Of a stretch of 64,000 nucleotides of DNA, positions 26,884 through 37,407 are shown one piece after another. Every line of letters begins with the position of its first letter. Position 1 is the stretch's first letter. The stretch comes from Ruminococcus sp. GTDB lineage: Bacteria; Bacillota; Clostridia; Oscillospirales; Ruminococcaceae. Made by a program: the position numbers and the translations under genes. The stretch is taken from contig JAFXVY010000113.1 of the NCBI GenBank assembly GCA_017534595.1, positions 124,001 to 188,000 of the forward strand. Reading direction: 5' to 3'. The notes below the pieces were generated by a model. The model was not told the DNA's origin and did not search any database. It saw nothing but the letters and a program-made list of their open reading frames with translations.

Positions 26884-28131
26884 ATGAAAATGATGGACAC
26901 TATCGGATTTGTAGAGCAGTTTGACAAGGAAGTCGGAGAGGCTATGGGTCTTGAGCTTGCGCGTCAGAGAAGAAATCTCGAGCTCATCGCAAGCGAAAAT
27001 ATCGTATCGCCCGCAGTTATGGCTGCTATGGGCTCCGTTCTTACGAACAAGTATGCCGAGGGTTATCCCGCCAAGAGATACTACGGCGGCTGCGAGTGCG
27101 TTGATATAGTTGAGCAGATCGCTATCGACAGAGCCTGCAAGCTCTTCGATGCAAAGTTTGCCAATGTTCAGCCCCACTCCGGCGCTCAGGCTAACACCGC
27201 TGTTTACTTTGCACTTCTTCAGCCCGGTGACACCGTAATGGGTATGAGCCTCGACAACGGCGGCCACCTTACTCACGGTTCCCCCGTTAACATCTCGGGC
27301 AAATATTTTAACTTCGTTCCCTACGGCGTTGACGATAACGGCTTCATCGACTATGACGCTATGGAGAAGCAGGCCAAGGAGGTTCAGCCCAAGCTGATCG
27401 TTGCCGGTGCTTCAGCTTATCCGAGAGCTATCGACTTCAAGCGCATCTCCGAGATCGCCAAGTCCGTCGGCGCATACTTCATGGTAGATATGGCTCATAT
27501 CGCAGGTCTTGTTGCCGCAGGTCAGCACGAGTCCCCGATGCCTTATGCAGACGTTGTCACCACCACCACCCACAAGACCCTCAGAGGTCCGAGAGGCGGT
27601 ATGATCCTGACCAACGACGAGGCGCTCGCCAAGAAGTTCAACAGCGCTATCTTCCCCGGCACACAGGGCGGCCCGCTCATGCACGTTATCGCAGGCAAGG
27701 CTGTCTGCTTCGGTGAGGCTCTCAAGCCCGAGTTCAAGGCTTACGGTGAGCAGATCGTAAAGAATGCTCAGCGCCTTGCAAAGGGTCTGCTCGACAAGGG
27801 CTTCGATCTTGTTTCCGGCGGCACCGACAACCACCTGATGCTCGCCGACCTCAGACCTTTCAAGATCACCGGCAAGAAGCTCCAGAACGACCTTGACGAG
27901 GTTTACATCACCGTCAACAAGAACGCTATCCCCAACGACCCCGAGAAGCCCTTCGTTACTAGCGGCGTCCGCATCGGTACTCCCGCAGTGACCACCAGAG
28001 GTCTTGTTGAGGAGGATATGGACGTTATCGCAGAGGCTATCTACCTCACCGCTGCCGACTTCGAGGCTAACAAGGAGAAGGCAAGAGAGCTCGTTACCGG
28101 CATCTGCACCAAGTACCCGCTCTACGAATAA
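26884..28131 (+). CDS. glyA: Serine hydroxymethyltransferase
   Basis: This 415-residue PLP enzyme converts serine and tetrahydrofolate to glycine and methylene-tetrahydrofolate. [18 protein letters not shown] is the N-terminal signature; the PLP lysine is in [29 protein letters not shown] and [18 protein letters not shown] are present. ATG at 26884 is chosen because GGGAG lies 8 bases upstream and the promoter sits before 26830. Codon use is strongly biased, as for a highly expressed gene. Together with metK it feeds one-carbon metabolism. Confidence 0.97.
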   Translation: MKMMDTIGFVEQFDKEVGEAMGLELARQRRNLELIASENIVSPAVMAAMGSVLTNKYAEGYPAKRYYGGCECVDIVEQIAIDRACKLFDAKFANVQPHSGAQANTAVYFALLQPGDTVMGMSLDNGGHLTHGSPVNISGKYFNFVPYGVDDNGFIDYDAMEKQAKEVQPKLIVAGASAYPRAIDFKRISEIAKSVGAYFMVDMAHIAGLVAAGQHESPMPYADVVTTTTHKTLRGPRGGMILTNDEALAKKFNSAIFPGTQGGPLMHVIAGKAVCFGEALKPEFKAYGEQIVKNAQRLAKGLLDKGFDLVSGGTDNHLMLADLRPFKITGKKLQNDLDEVYITVNKNAIPNDPEKPFVTSGVRIGTPAVTTRGLVEEDMDVIAEAIYLTAADFEANKEKARELVTGICTKYPLYE

Positions 28132-28149
28132 GATACCCGTACATAAAGC

Positions 28150-28188
28150 ATCGGAGCCTGCTGCAAAGCGCAGCGGCTCCGATTTTTA
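28150..28188 (+). terminator. Terminator of glyA
   Basis: Stem ATCGGAGCC/GGCTCCGAT extended by CTGC/GCGCAG pairing, followed by TTTTT. Confidence 0.88.
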
Positions 28189-28194
28189 GTATGT

Positions 28195-28236
28195 AAAAAC
28201 GGCACCCGCGTTTTCACGGGGGCGCCGCTGTTTTAT
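28195..28236 (-). terminator. Terminator of the PrsA-like gene
   Basis: Minus strand GC-rich hairpin with a GTGAAAACGC apex followed by GTTTTT. It resembles in loop and stem the hairpin at 41680-41720. Confidence 0.72.
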
Positions 28237-28241
28237 GCTTA

Positions 28242-29501
28242 TCAGGTTATATCGTTTAGATTCATCTTATCGAAATATTCCGAATCGGTGACCTCCATTG
28301 CAGCAGAGACATCCTTATAGAGCTGCGTGATAGTCGGATCGTCGTACTCGATGATCATTTTATCGAGATTAGCCTCAACATATTCATCATCTACGGGCAG
28401 GCGCTTGAGTATGAACCAGCCGTAGGATTCGGATTCGACAAGATCGCTGATCTCGTTTTCGCTGAGAGCAAAGGCGGCATCGACATAAGCTGCAATATAG
28501 GATGTATGATCCTTGTTGATATAGTAGCCGTCCTTGCTGCTGACCATACCGGGATCCCAGCCGTACTCGTCGATGAGCTTATCGAAATCTTCGCCGTTCT
28601 TGGCCTTCTCGAGAGCTTCGTCAGCTACCTTCTTGGCTTCCTCTTTGGCCTTTTCCTTATCCTCATCCGAGAGAGCGTTATAAGCTGTATTCTTGGCGGA
28701 GTTCTTCTGAGAGAGCGTATAGCTCTCATACTCTGCGGCTACGGACTCATCGCTTATATCTACCTTGCAGTGATAAGGTATCAGGATGCTTCTGACTCTT
28801 GAATACTTATCTGTATCCTTGACGATCTTTCTGAAATCGTCGGCAGAGGTAGCATACTTGCCGCCGTTAAGGAACAGCTGAGACTCGACCTTGCTGTAAA
28901 GCACGCTGAGCTCCTGGAGATATCTGTAAACCTCGGGAGTCATGCAGGCGGCCTTGAGAGCGTTCTCATACTCCTCATCGGAAGCATAGTTTGCCTTTAT
29001 AGCCTCGATATTGCTGTCGACCTTCTTCTTATCATCCTCGTCAAGCTCGATACCGTTCTCCTTTGCGAGGTGAACGCAGACAAGATCCTGCTTGAGGGCA
29101 GAGATAAGAGTATCCTTGAAGGTCTTGATAAGCGTTTCATCGGACATGATATTCTCGAGCGTGATGCCGTAATTGTTTGCAAACAGCGAGAGCTGATAGT
29201 AGTAATAGTATCTGAACAGGTCAAAGGAGATCTCGTTGCCGTCTATCTTACACATAACGAGGCCGTTGATATCGACGCTTTCTCCGTCTATGGTAAGTGT
29301 GGGCTCGGGCAGCTCTGAGGACTGCTGAGAGGAAGCGTCATCAGCAGATGAAGCGCTGCTGTCGGCAGCAGAGGCATCGGAAGCTGAATCTGATGCAGAG
29401 GAGCCGTCAGACGAGCTGTCGGTCTTGCCGCAGGCGGTGAGCATTGAAGCCGAAATCGCAAGAGCGGCAAGAAGTGCGGTTATTTTCTTCAGACTTTTCA
29501 T
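28242..29501 (-). CDS. PrsA-like peptidylprolyl isomerase lipoprotein
   Basis: This 419-residue secreted lipoprotein has a signal peptide with lipobox MLTACG (Cys at about 25), then a Ser/Asp/Ala-rich linker of about 45 residues. The N-terminal chaperone part (about 75-235) resembles SurA/PrsA helices. A parvulin-type (PpiC) domain follows (about 235-390): RSILIPYHCKV, then a long Lys/Glu/Ala helix, GEDFDKLIDEYGWDPG and a final beta strand with SYGWFILKRL. Such foldases help exported proteins fold at the outer face of the membrane. AAAGGAAA precedes the ATG. Confidence 0.85.
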   Translation of the reverse strand: MKSLKKITALLAALAISASMLTACGKTDSSSDGSSASDSASDASAADSSASSADDASSQQSSELPEPTLTIDGESVDINGLVMCKIDGNEISFDLFRYYYYYQLSLFANNYGITLENIMSDETLIKTFKDTLISALKQDLVCVHLAKENGIELDEDDKKKVDSNIEAIKANYASDEEYENALKAACMTPEVYRYLQELSVLYSKVESQLFLNGGKYATSADDFRKIVKDTDKYSRVRSILIPYHCKVDISDESVAAEYESYTLSQKNSAKNTAYNALSDEDKEKAKEEAKKVADEALEKAKNGEDFDKLIDEYGWDPGMVSSKDGYYINKDHTSYIAAYVDAAFALSENEISDLVESESYGWFILKRLPVDDEYVEANLDKMIIEYDDPTITQLYKDVSAAMEVTDSEYFDKMNLNDIT

Positions 29502-29549
29502 ACTGTTTCCTTTCCGAAACTGTTAGTTTCATGCAAATACAACGACATT

Positions 29550-29555
29550 ATTATA
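29550..29555 (-). promoter_or_regulatory. -10 box upstream of the PrsA-like gene
   Basis: Minus strand TATAAT (29555-29550), about 50 bases before the ATG at 29501. No good -35 box is found at 17 bases, so this is a partial call. Confidence 0.45.
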
Positions 29556-29559
29556 AACT

Positions 29560-29920
29560 ATCATTGTGTTTGTTATGTGACAAAATGTTTAATTATTTTG
29601 TTAATAAGCAGACATTGGAGTTACAGGATCGCGTTTACTTGGACTTTTAACAGCTGTTCCTGTGCCTGCGGACGACGCGGTGTGTCGGTCGGCGCTGCGG
29701 TTATTTGTCCTCATGTCACAGCAAAATAAGAAGGCGTCTGTGCCCTTTGAATTATGGGCGCAGCGCCTTGTTTGTATTGCATTATTACTTTGTGCAGAGC
29801 TGCTGGGGCTCTGCAAATTTGTCCTTCGGAAAAATTGTACCCCGCGAGGAGGGCTCCGCACCCTTGATCCATTGAACCGAGTCGCTGTCGCTTTGGAGCC
29901 GCAGCTTTGTTTTGAAGCGT
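29560..29920. other. Non-coding interval with a palindromic repeat
   Basis: I see no convincing gene in this stretch. The left part is A/T-rich promoter DNA. The right part (about 29660-29920) holds a 39-base palindrome and flanking GC-rich blocks that recur near 37.2 kb. A plus-strand open frame across it lacks a ribosome binding site and family resemblance, and I treat it as chance. Confidence 0.6.
29731..29769 (+). repeat. Palindromic repeat, copy A
   Basis: A 39-base imperfect palindrome opens AAGGCGTCTGTGCCC and closes GGGCGCAGCGCCTT around an A/T-rich loop. Its reverse-oriented partner is at 37189-37227; over about 46 bases the two match at about 40. In this copy the inner stem TGTGCCC/GGGCGCA pairs fully if G-T pairs are allowed. 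This suggests a REP-like or small MITE-like intergenic element. Confidence 0.6.
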
Positions 29921-30169
29921 TTAATTGTGCATCATTTTCAGTGCCTTAGTGAGCTGATCCGGACATGAAGTCCCTCTGCCTCCGCAGTTGATACCCTCAA
30001 GCTTCTCGATAACATCGCTGACCTTCATTCCCTCAACAAGCTTCGATATCCCCTGAGTATTCCCGTTACAGCCGCCCACAAAGGTGACTTTCTTAACGGT
30101 ATCACCCTCAAGCTCGATATCTATTCTCGATGCACAGGTCCCTCTTGTTTTATATGCTATTTTTTTCAT
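29921..30169 (-). CDS. TIGR03905 family TSCPD domain protein
   Basis: This 82-residue protein is built on one TSCPD domain, named for its C-terminal TSCPDQL motif (here GGRGTSCPDQLTKAL). Other landmarks are RGTCASRIDIELEGD and VGGCNGNTQGISKLVEG. Conserved cysteines suggest metal or cofactor binding; related domains occur at the ends of B12-dependent ribonucleotide reductases. The exact role is unknown. GGAG lies 7 bases before ATG, and the gene follows the PHP phosphatase gene after 12 bases. Confidence 0.88.
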   Translation of the reverse strand: MKKIAYKTRGTCASRIDIELEGDTVKKVTFVGGCNGNTQGISKLVEGMKVSDVIEKLEGINCGGRGTSCPDQLTKALKMMHN

Positions 30170-30181
30170 TACAGTCTCCGT

Positions 30182-31051
30182 TCATTCAGGCTTTGGCTTG
30201 CTTGCCTTTACCTTCATCATATTCTGGTGTATGAGCTTGAACATCTTATCGATGTTCTCGGCGTCGGTGGTCATCTTGCCGATATAGGTCGGGACTTCAT
30301 TATAAAGTCCGTGGAAGTCCGAGCCTCCGGTGACGATAAGGTCGTGCTCCTGTGCGTACTTTATAAGCTCCTGCTGCTGTTTCTCGTCGGCTGAATGATG
30401 ATAAGCCTCGATGCCGTCCAGCTTTCCGGCCTCAACGAGCTCATGCAGCAGCTCTATATTTCCGAACATATAGGGATGAGCCATAACAGCGATACCCTTG
30501 GAGGAATGGATAAGATCGAGCACGAAGTTTACGTCCGGGTATTCTCTCGTTACAAGGCACTCCCCGTCCGGATACTTGAACAGCTGATCGTTGACCTTGC
30601 CGTAGAGCTCGGTGGCGTAGCCGTAGTTCACAAGAGCGCGCATGATATGCTGCTTATAAATACTCTTTGAGCCCTTGGTATACATCCTGACCGCGTCCTG
30701 CGGGATCGGGTATCTTTCCATTACTTTGTTTATCATATCCTTTGCGCACTCTGTCCTTATTGTGCAGGACTTGATGCAAAGTCCCTCGAGCCTGTCGGGC
30801 TTCTGGGGAGCGTAACAGAGGATATGGACTTTCATATTCCTTGTCTTGTCCCAAGCCGAGAGCTCGACCGCAGGAATGATCTTGATCCCGTATCTCTCGG
30901 CAAGGATCTGTGCCCTGCTCGAGGATGAAAGTGTATCGTGATCGGTGATCGCAAGCACATCAAGCTCCATGCGCTTGGCCTGCGCGATGACCTCTTCAAT
31001 TCCGAGTGAACCGTCCGAAAGGGTGGTGTGGCAATGCAGGTCTCCTATCAT
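30182..31051 (-). CDS. PHP domain phosphoesterase (nucleoside 3',5'-bisphosphate phosphatase type)
   Basis: This 289-residue PHP protein begins MIGDLHCHTTLSDGSLGIEE. Metal-binding motifs are DLHCHT, ITDHDTLSS (about 38), VELSAWD, VMAHPYMFG (about 193) and GGSDFHG (about 240). The TRP-like family members (YciV/RNase AM) remove 3' phosphates from 3',5'-bisphosphates or degrade short RNA from the 5' end; which applies here is not shown. A TTGAAA-17-TATAAT promoter lies upstream. Confidence 0.88.
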   Translation of the reverse strand: MIGDLHCHTTLSDGSLGIEEVIAQAKRMELDVLAITDHDTLSSSSRAQILAERYGIKIIPAVELSAWDKTRNMKVHILCYAPQKPDRLEGLCIKSCTIRTECAKDMINKVMERYPIPQDAVRMYTKGSKSIYKQHIMRALVNYGYATELYGKVNDQLFKYPDGECLVTREYPDVNFVLDLIHSSKGIAVMAHPYMFGNIELLHELVEAGKLDGIEAYHHSADEKQQQELIKYAQEHDLIVTGGSDFHGLYNEVPTYIGKMTTDAENIDKMFKLIHQNMMKVKASKPKPE

Positions 31052-31103
31052 AGGAAGTGTCCTCCTTAGTGGTATTCGCTTGCTGAAAAAATACAGCTAT
31101 ATT

Positions 31104-31132
31104 ATTATATCACATTTTTACAGATATTTCAA
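31104..31132 (-). promoter_or_regulatory. SigA-type promoter for the PHP/TSCPD genes
   Basis: Minus strand TTGAAA (31132-31127), 17-base spacer, TATAAT (31109-31104). Confidence 0.75.
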
Positions 31133-31203
31133 TAAGAAGCTGACGTTTTCGACAATTTACACATATAACCTGCAAGTAATCTGTACATAATCACCACTTG
31201 GAC

Positions 31204-32166
31204 TCAGACCATATCTCTGAACCAGACATCTTTGATCTCAAAGCTCCTGCCGTTGAGGTATTCAAGGCACCCGCTGTCTGTGGTAAACTCAAAGGTCAGC
31301 TTATAGGCGCAGAGAGCCTGCGTCTTTATATTATACAGCCTGTTGACCCGATTTATTCCGTATTTCCCGTCCCCGAGCAGCGGATAGCCGATATGGGCGA
31401 GGTGGGCTCTGATCTGATGCGTCCGCCCGGTGATAAGATCTACTTCAAGCAGAGCAAGATCCTTCTCGCGGTTCTTTTTGAGTACCCTGTATTTGGTGAC
31501 AGCAGTACGGGCGCCGGGAGTCTTCTTATCAGAGACAGTAACTGTCACGGCGGTGCTGTCCTTGGTGAGATAGGCTGTCAGCTCTGCTTCGTCCCTGTCG
31601 GGTATACCGACGGTTATGCAGAGGTATCTCTTACTGAGCTCCCTGTCCTTGATCTTCTGATTGAGTATCCTCAGGCTCTCGGCGTTCTTGGCGCAGATCA
31701 CGATACCGGAGGTGTTGCGGTCTATCCTGTTGCAGAGCGCGGGAACAAATGAATTCTCCGCATCGGGATCGTACTCATGCTTATCGTAAAGATAATGAAG
31801 TGCCCGGTTTATAAGGGTATCGGCGCTTCCGCTCTCGTCCTCGTGGACTACCAGACCTATATGCTTGTTGAGCAGCAGGATGTTCTCGTCCTCATAGACG
31901 ATATCGAGCTTTGCAGGCGCCTTGAGAAAGGCGAGCTCACTGCTCCCCTGCCCGAAGAACTCATCGTTTATATAAAGCTGGACCTTGTCGCCATGCGATA
32001 ATCTTGTGGAGATCTCGCAGCGCTTACCGTTGAGCTTGATTCGCTTGAGACGTATATATTTGTAAAGCAGGCTCTGGGGCAGTGCCGGCACTGCCTTGGT
32101 AAGGAATTTATCCATACGCTGACCTGCATCGTTTGCATTGACGGTAAGCTCCTTCAAAGCGGACAT
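31204..32166 (-). CDS. RluA family pseudouridine synthase
   Basis: This 320-residue enzyme has an N-terminal S4 RNA-binding domain (about 15-75) and a catalytic RluA/RluD domain. The catalytic Asp149 is in CNRIDRNTSGIVI, where Asn replaces the usual His of HRLD. LITGRTHQIRAHLAHIGYPLLGDGKYG is the second family block. It isomerises uridines in rRNA or tRNA; the exact site cannot be told from sequence. It faces the uvrBA operon divergently. Confidence 0.92.
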   Translation of the reverse strand: MSALKELTVNANDAGQRMDKFLTKAVPALPQSLLYKYIRLKRIKLNGKRCEISTRLSHGDKVQLYINDEFFGQGSSELAFLKAPAKLDIVYEDENILLLNKHIGLVVHEDESGSADTLINRALHYLYDKHEYDPDAENSFVPALCNRIDRNTSGIVICAKNAESLRILNQKIKDRELSKRYLCITVGIPDRDEAELTAYLTKDSTAVTVTVSDKKTPGARTAVTKYRVLKKNREKDLALLEVDLITGRTHQIRAHLAHIGYPLLGDGKYGINRVNRLYNIKTQALCAYKLTFEFTTDSGCLEYLNGRSFEIKDVWFRDMV

Positions 32167-32234
32167 CTCCTTTCATGACATATAATAGTTTACAGTATTT
32201 TTCATCTTATTTCAAGTATTATTTTATTAAAGAC

Positions 32235-32263
32235 TTTATATTTTAAATCTTTTGATGTATAAT
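32235..32263 (+). promoter_or_regulatory. Possible promoter for uvrBA
   Basis: TATAAT (32258-32263) with a weak -35 box TTTATA (32235-32240) at 17 bases. No LexA-type box was recognised. Confidence 0.5.
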
Positions 32264-32304
32264 GGATGTAAAGAGAAACTATTGTTCGTATAAGGAGACC
32301 TTCA

Positions 32305-34272
32305 ATGGACAGATTCAAGCTCGTTTCCGACTACAAGCTCTCGGGAGATCAGCCCGAAGCGGTAGACCGGCTCGTTGCCGGAGTCAACAGCGGGATGCGT
32401 GAACAGACGCTTCTCGGTGTCACCGGCTCGGGCAAGACCTTTACCATGGCGAACGTCATCGAGCGGCTCAACCGCCCGACTCTCGTGCTCGCCCACAATA
32501 AGATACTTGCGGCTCAGCTGTGCTCGGAGTTCAAGGAATTCTTCCCCGAGAATGCAGTTGAGTATTTTGTCTCATACTATGATTACTACCAGCCCGAGGC
32601 TTATGTCCCGAGCAAGGATGTTTATATCGAAAAGGATTCCTCGGTCAACGACGATATCGACAAGCTCCGCCATTCCGCTACGTCAGCAATAATGGAGCGG
32701 CGGGATGTCATTATCGTGGCCTCGGTGTCCTGTATCTATTCGCTCGGCGACCCGTCGGAGTACAAGTCGATGGTCGTGTCTATCCGTCAGGGGATGGAGA
32801 AGTCCCGCGACAAGCTCATAGCCGAGCTGGTGGGTATACAGTACGAGCGCAACGATATCGGCTTTGTCAGAAACAAATTCAGAGTACGCGGAGACGTCGT
32901 TGAGATCTTCCCCGCAAGCTCGACGGATACTGTCATCCGCGTTGAGTTCTTCGGTGACGAGATCGACCGCATAAGCGAGGTCAACGCCATATCGGGAGAG
33001 GTGCTGCGGCACCTTGCCCACGCTGCGATCTTCCCTGCCAGCCACTATATCGTCGGCAGGGAGAAGATGCGCGAGGCAATAGAAGAGATCAGAGAAGAAC
33101 TTGACGAGCGCATCAAATACTTCAAGGACAGGGATATGCTAATCGAAGCGCAGCGCATAGCTCAGCGCACCAACTACGATATCGAGATGCTCGAGGAAGT
33201 CGGCTTCTGCTCGGGCATAGAAAACTATTCCCGCGTGCTGGCACGCAGACCTGCGGGCTCGGTGCCGTTCACGCTGCTTGACTTCATGCCTGACGACTTT
33301 CTGCTTATGGTGGACGAATCCCATGTTTCGCTGCCGCAGGTAAGAGGGATGTATGCCGGCGACAGAGCACGTAAAGAAACGCTTGTGAACTACGGCTTCC
33401 GGCTCCCCTCGGCGCTGGATAACAGGCCGCTTCGCTTTGACGAGTTCTACGGGCACGTCAAGCAGGCGATATTCGTCTCGGCGACGCCCGGACCCTTTGA
33501 GAAAGAACACTCCAAGCAGATAGTCGAGCAGGTCATCAGGCCTACCGGTCTGCTTGATCCGATCGTCGAAGTGCGCCCGACGGAGGGGCAGATAGAAGAT
33601 CTGTTCTCGGAGATCAACCTGCGCATCGAGCGCGGCGAAAGAGTGCTCGTCACAACGCTGACCAAGAAAATTGCAGAGGATCTTTCCGCCTACCTCAAGG
33701 ATCTCGGGATCAAGGTCAGATATATGCACCACGATATCGACACTATCGAACGAATGGAGATAATCCGCGATCTCAGACTCGGTGAGTTTGACGTTCTCGT
33801 CGGGATAAATCTGCTCAGAGAAGGTCTCGACCTGCCGGAGGTATCGCTTGTTGCCATACTCGATGCCGACAAGGAAGGCTTCCTGCGTTCGGAGAGCTCG
33901 CTTGTGCAGACCATAGGCCGTGCCGCAAGAAATGCGGAGGGCATGGTCATCATGTACGCCGATACCGTCACCCGCTCTATGGAAGCCGCCATAACCGAGA
34001 CTGAGCGCAGAAGAAGCATACAGTCCGCATTCAACGAAGCGCACGGTATCGTCCCGAAGACGATAATCAAGGATATCCGCGACGTTATCGACATCTCCAC
34101 AAAGGAGGAGGTCGAGTATTCGGCGCGTCAGAAGAACAAGCTCTCCAAGCGCGAGACAGAACAGCTCATAGAAAAGCTCACCAAGCAGATGAAGGAAGCC
34201 GCCAAGCTTCTCGAATTCGAGCACGCCGCCTTCCTGCGTGACAAGATCGCAGAGCTCAGAGGGGAAAAATAA
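32305..34272 (+). CDS. uvrB: Excinuclease ABC subunit B
   Basis: This 655-residue helicase-like subunit verifies damage during nucleotide excision repair. Walker A is [14 protein letters not shown] (about 39-52). The beta-hairpin region contains [11 protein letters not shown]. Helicase motifs include [27 protein letters not shown] and [14 protein letters not shown]. The C-terminal UVR motif (about 615-650) contacts UvrC. AAGGAG precedes the ATG, and uvrA follows after 11 bases. Confidence 0.98.
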   Translation: MDRFKLVSDYKLSGDQPEAVDRLVAGVNSGMREQTLLGVTGSGKTFTMANVIERLNRPTLVLAHNKILAAQLCSEFKEFFPENAVEYFVSYYDYYQPEAYVPSKDVYIEKDSSVNDDIDKLRHSATSAIMERRDVIIVASVSCIYSLGDPSEYKSMVVSIRQGMEKSRDKLIAELVGIQYERNDIGFVRNKFRVRGDVVEIFPASSTDTVIRVEFFGDEIDRISEVNAISGEVLRHLAHAAIFPASHYIVGREKMREAIEEIREELDERIKYFKDRDMLIEAQRIAQRTNYDIEMLEEVGFCSGIENYSRVLARRPAGSVPFTLLDFMPDDFLLMVDESHVSLPQVRGMYAGDRARKETLVNYGFRLPSALDNRPLRFDEFYGHVKQAIFVSATPGPFEKEHSKQIVEQVIRPTGLLDPIVEVRPTEGQIEDLFSEINLRIERGERVLVTTLTKKIAEDLSAYLKDLGIKVRYMHHDIDTIERMEIIRDLRLGEFDVLVGINLLREGLDLPEVSLVAILDADKEGFLRSESSLVQTIGRAARNAEGMVIMYADTVTRSMEAAITETERRRSIQSAFNEAHGIVPKTIIKDIRDVIDISTKEEVEYSARQKNKLSKRETEQLIEKLTKQMKEAAKLLEFEHAAFLRDKIAELRGEK

Positions 34273-34283
34273 AGGAGATAATT

Positions 34284-37109
34284 ATGCCGCTCAATGAAAT
34301 AGTTATAAAGGGTGCCAGAGAGCACAACCTCAAAAATATTGACCTGACTATCCCGCGTGATAAGCTCATCGTAATGACCGGGCTTTCCGGGTCGGGAAAG
34401 TCGTCTCTGGCGTTCGACACGATCTACGCCGACGGTCAGAGGCGTTATATGGAGTCTCTGTCCTCTTACGCGAGGCAGTTTCTCGGGCAGATGGAGAAGC
34501 CGGATGTTGACTCTATCAGCGGGCTCTCCCCTGCCATTTCGATAGATCAGAAGACCACTTCAAAGAATCCGCGTTCCACAGTCGGAACGGTAACGGAGAT
34601 CTACGACTATCTGCGTCTGCTCTATGCAAGGATAGGCACCGCTCACTGCCCTGTCTGCGGCAGAGCGATAGAGCGTCAGACGGTGGATCAGATCGTCGAT
34701 CAGGTCATGAAGCTTGAGCCCGGCACCAAGATACAGCTGCTCGCCCCGATTGTCAGAGGCAGAAAGGGCGAGTACCGCAAGGAGCTCGAGCAGGCAAGGA
34801 AATCCGGCTACGTCCGCGCAAGGATAGACGGTATCACCTATGACCTGTCGGAAGATATCAAGATCAACAAGAACCAGAAGCACAACATCGAGATCATCGT
34901 GGACAGGCTCGTTATCAAGCCGGAGATAAGATCCCGCCTCTCGGACAGCATCGAGACAGTCTCTCAGCTCACCGGCGGACTTGTGGGCGTGGATGTCATC
35001 GACGGCGAGCCGCTGCTCTTTTCGCAGAGCTACGCCTGCCCTGAACACGGAGTATCCATAGAGGAGCTTGTGCCGAGAATGTTCTCCTTCAACAATCCTT
35101 TCGGAGCCTGTCAGAAATGCACCGGCCTCGGAGTGTACAAGAAGATCGACCCGGCACTCATTATCCCGAATACAGAGCTTTCTATCCGGCAGGGAGCTAT
35201 CAAGGCAAGCGGCTGGAACAGCCTCGATGACAGTTCCGTTTCCATGGCTTACTATAACGCTATCTCCGAGACCTACGGCATCTCGCTCGATGTCCCGGTA
35301 AGAGAGCTCGACCCCGACGCTGTTGATATCTTCCTCTACGGCACGCAGGGGCAGAAGCTCAAGCTCAAAAGATCAAACGAATTCTTCAAGCACGAATACA
35401 ATACCGTTTTTGAGGGCATCATCCCCAACCTTGAGCGGCGCTATGCCGAGACCGCAAGCGACTGGGCAAGAGCCGAGATCGAGCAGGTCATGAGCGATGA
35501 ACCCTGCCCCGAATGTCACGGTGACAGGCTCAATCCCGTAAGCCTGTCGGTAACTGTGGGGGACAAGAATATCTCCGAGCTCTGTAAGCTCTCGATAGTC
35601 GAGACGCTGGAGTTCTTCGATAAGCTCGAGCTCTCGGAAAGAGACAGGTTCATCGGTGAGCGCATCATCAAGGAAATACGTGAGAGACTGGGCTTCCTGT
35701 CAAGCGTCGGGCTCGAGTACCTTACCCTTGCAAGATCCAGCGGTTCGCTTTCAGGCGGCGAGAGCCAGCGTATACGCCTCGCAACACAGATAGGCTCTTA
35801 TCTCATGGGCGTGCTTTATATCCTCGACGAGCCATCTATCGGACTGCATCAGAGAGATAACGACAAGCTCATAGCCACCCTCAAAAAGCTGCGCGACCTT
35901 GGCAATACCCTGATCGTCGTCGAGCATGACGAGGATACCATGTATAACGCCGACTATATCGTTGACGTAGGCCCCGGCGCCGGCATACACGGCGGAGAGA
36001 TCGTCTGCGCCGGCACGATAGACGATATCAAAGCTTGTGAGAAGTCTGTCACAGGGCAGTATCTCAGCGGCAAGAAGAGCATCCCCGTACCCGATAAGAG
36101 AAGAAAGGGCAACGGAAAATACCTTGTCGTAAAGGGCGCAAAGCAGAACAACCTCAAGGATCTCACCGTATCCATACCGCTCGGGATGTTTGTCTGCGTG
36201 ACCGGAGTTTCCGGCAGCGGCAAGAGCTCACTTATAAACGAGATCGTCTATAAGGAGCTTGCCTGCCGGCTCAACCGAGCAAAGATCAGATCCGGCGCTT
36301 TCGACAGCATCGAGGGTACGGAGCATCTCGATAAGGTCATAGCCATTGACCAGTCACCTATCGGAAGGACTCCCCGCTCCAACCCCGCGACCTATACAGG
36401 GCTTTTCAACGATATCAGAGAGCTGTTCGCACAGACCAACGATGCCAAAATGAAAGGCTACTCCGCGGGACGCTTCTCCTTCAATGTCAAGGGCGGGCGC
36501 TGCGAGGCCTGCGAGGGCGACGGCATACTCAAAATAGAGATGCACTTCCTGCCGGATGTATATGTGCCCTGCGAGGTCTGCAAGGGCAAGAGATACAACC
36601 GCGAAACGCTTGATATCAGGTTCAGAGGAAAGAATATCTATGAAGTCCTCGAAATGACCGTCGAGGAAGGCGTGGAGTTTTTCAAGAACCACGAAAAGAT
36701 CAAGAGAAGGCTTGAAACGCTCTATGAGGTCGGGCTCGGATATATCAAGATAGGCCAGCCCGCAACAACGCTTTCGGGCGGCGAAGCGCAGAGAGTCAAG
36801 CTTGCGACAGAGCTTTCAAAGAGATCGACCGGAAGAACGATATATATCCTTGATGAGCCGACAACGGGACTTCATACCGCCGACGTCCATAAGCTGACGG
36901 ATGTGCTTTCGAGGCTTGCTGATGCAGGAAATACAGTACTTGTGATAGAGCATAATCTTGACGTTATAAAGACAGCAGACTATATAATAGATCTGGGACC
37001 CGAAGGCGGAAACAAGGGCGGAACGCTTGTAGCCGAAGGAACACCGGAGGAAGTGGCGAAGTGTAAGCAGTCTTATACGGGACAGTATCTGAAGAAAGTG
37101 CTGAAATAA
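34284..37109 (+). CDS. uvrA: Excinuclease ABC subunit A
   Basis: This 941-residue damage-recognition ATPase has two ABC modules. The first begins [20 protein letters not shown] with Walker [16 protein letters not shown]; the second P-loop is [14 protein letters not shown] (about 640). Zinc-binding cysteine sets are seen at [14 protein letters not shown]...CQKCTGLG and CEACEGDG...[12 protein letters not shown] signatures [13 protein letters not shown] and [13 protein letters not shown] are both intact. It forms an operon with uvrB; I see no clear terminator after the stop. Confidence 0.98.
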   Translation: MPLNEIVIKGAREHNLKNIDLTIPRDKLIVMTGLSGSGKSSLAFDTIYADGQRRYMESLSSYARQFLGQMEKPDVDSISGLSPAISIDQKTTSKNPRSTVGTVTEIYDYLRLLYARIGTAHCPVCGRAIERQTVDQIVDQVMKLEPGTKIQLLAPIVRGRKGEYRKELEQARKSGYVRARIDGITYDLSEDIKINKNQKHNIEIIVDRLVIKPEIRSRLSDSIETVSQLTGGLVGVDVIDGEPLLFSQSYACPEHGVSIEELVPRMFSFNNPFGACQKCTGLGVYKKIDPALIIPNTELSIRQGAIKASGWNSLDDSSVSMAYYNAISETYGISLDVPVRELDPDAVDIFLYGTQGQKLKLKRSNEFFKHEYNTVFEGIIPNLERRYAETASDWARAEIEQVMSDEPCPECHGDRLNPVSLSVTVGDKNISELCKLSIVETLEFFDKLELSERDRFIGERIIKEIRERLGFLSSVGLEYLTLARSSGSLSGGESQRIRLATQIGSYLMGVLYILDEPSIGLHQRDNDKLIATLKKLRDLGNTLIVVEHDEDTMYNADYIVDVGPGAGIHGGEIVCAGTIDDIKACEKSVTGQYLSGKKSIPVPDKRRKGNGKYLVVKGAKQNNLKDLTVSIPLGMFVCVTGVSGSGKSSLINEIVYKELACRLNRAKIRSGAFDSIEGTEHLDKVIAIDQSPIGRTPRSNPATYTGLFNDIRELFAQTNDAKMKGYSAGRFSFNVKGGRCEACEGDGILKIEMHFLPDVYVPCEVCKGKRYNRETLDIRFRGKNIYEVLEMTVEEGVEFFKNHEKIKRRLETLYEVGLGYIKIGQPATTLSGGEAQRVKLATELSKRSTGRTIYILDEPTTGLHTADVHKLTDVLSRLADAGNTVLVIEHNLDVIKTADYIIDLGPEGGNKGGTLVAEGTPEEVAKCKQSYTGQYLKKVLK

Positions 37110-37342
37110 CGCACAATGGTCGGTGTACCAAATGCGAAGCGAAATAGGGTCAAGGGGGCTCCGCAGGCACAAATAATTGATTACAAATAAGGCGCTGCGC
37201 CCATGATCCAAAGGGCTCCGGCGCCTTTAAATTTTTTCTATAGGGGCACATAAGGCTCCGCACAAAACAACTGATCATTAAAGCACACCTACCTCCGAGA
37301 AAATCCACATACCCGCACCCGCTCTTTTGTCTAATCTGCATC
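37110..37342. other. Non-coding interval after uvrA with a palindromic repeat
   Basis: No gene is supported between uvrA and the dnaD promoter. The stretch holds one copy of the 39-base palindrome with GC-rich flanks such as GGGGGCTCCGC, in the orientation opposite to the copy at 29.7 kb. Confidence 0.6.
37189..37227 (-). repeat. Palindromic repeat, copy B
   Basis: A 39-base palindrome with outer arms AAGGCGC and GCGCCTT. Read on the minus strand it aligns base for base with the copy at 29731-29769, the similarity continuing a few bases outward into TTTGTA. Confidence 0.6.
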
Positions 37343-37371
37343 TTGCAAAATAACGGGGCCTGTGCTATAAT
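37343..37371 (+). promoter_or_regulatory. SigA-type promoter for dnaD/dnaC
   Basis: TTGCAA (37343-37348), 17-base spacer, TATAAT (37366-37371). Confidence 0.8.
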
Positions 37372-37407
37372 AATATATGTATTTTCTTTATGCGGGTGAT
37401 AGGTTTT

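Noticed and set aside
29662..29949. Plus-strand open frame of 95 codons
   Set aside because: No ribosome binding site and no family; it runs across the palindromic repeat and into the TSCPD gene. A similar peptide at 37.2 kb reflects the DNA repeat, not a conserved protein.
31750..31790. Asn in place of His in the RluA active-site motif (CNRID)
   Set aside because: The catalytic Asp is intact and the substitution is tolerated in related Clostridial enzymes, so it is not taken as loss of function.
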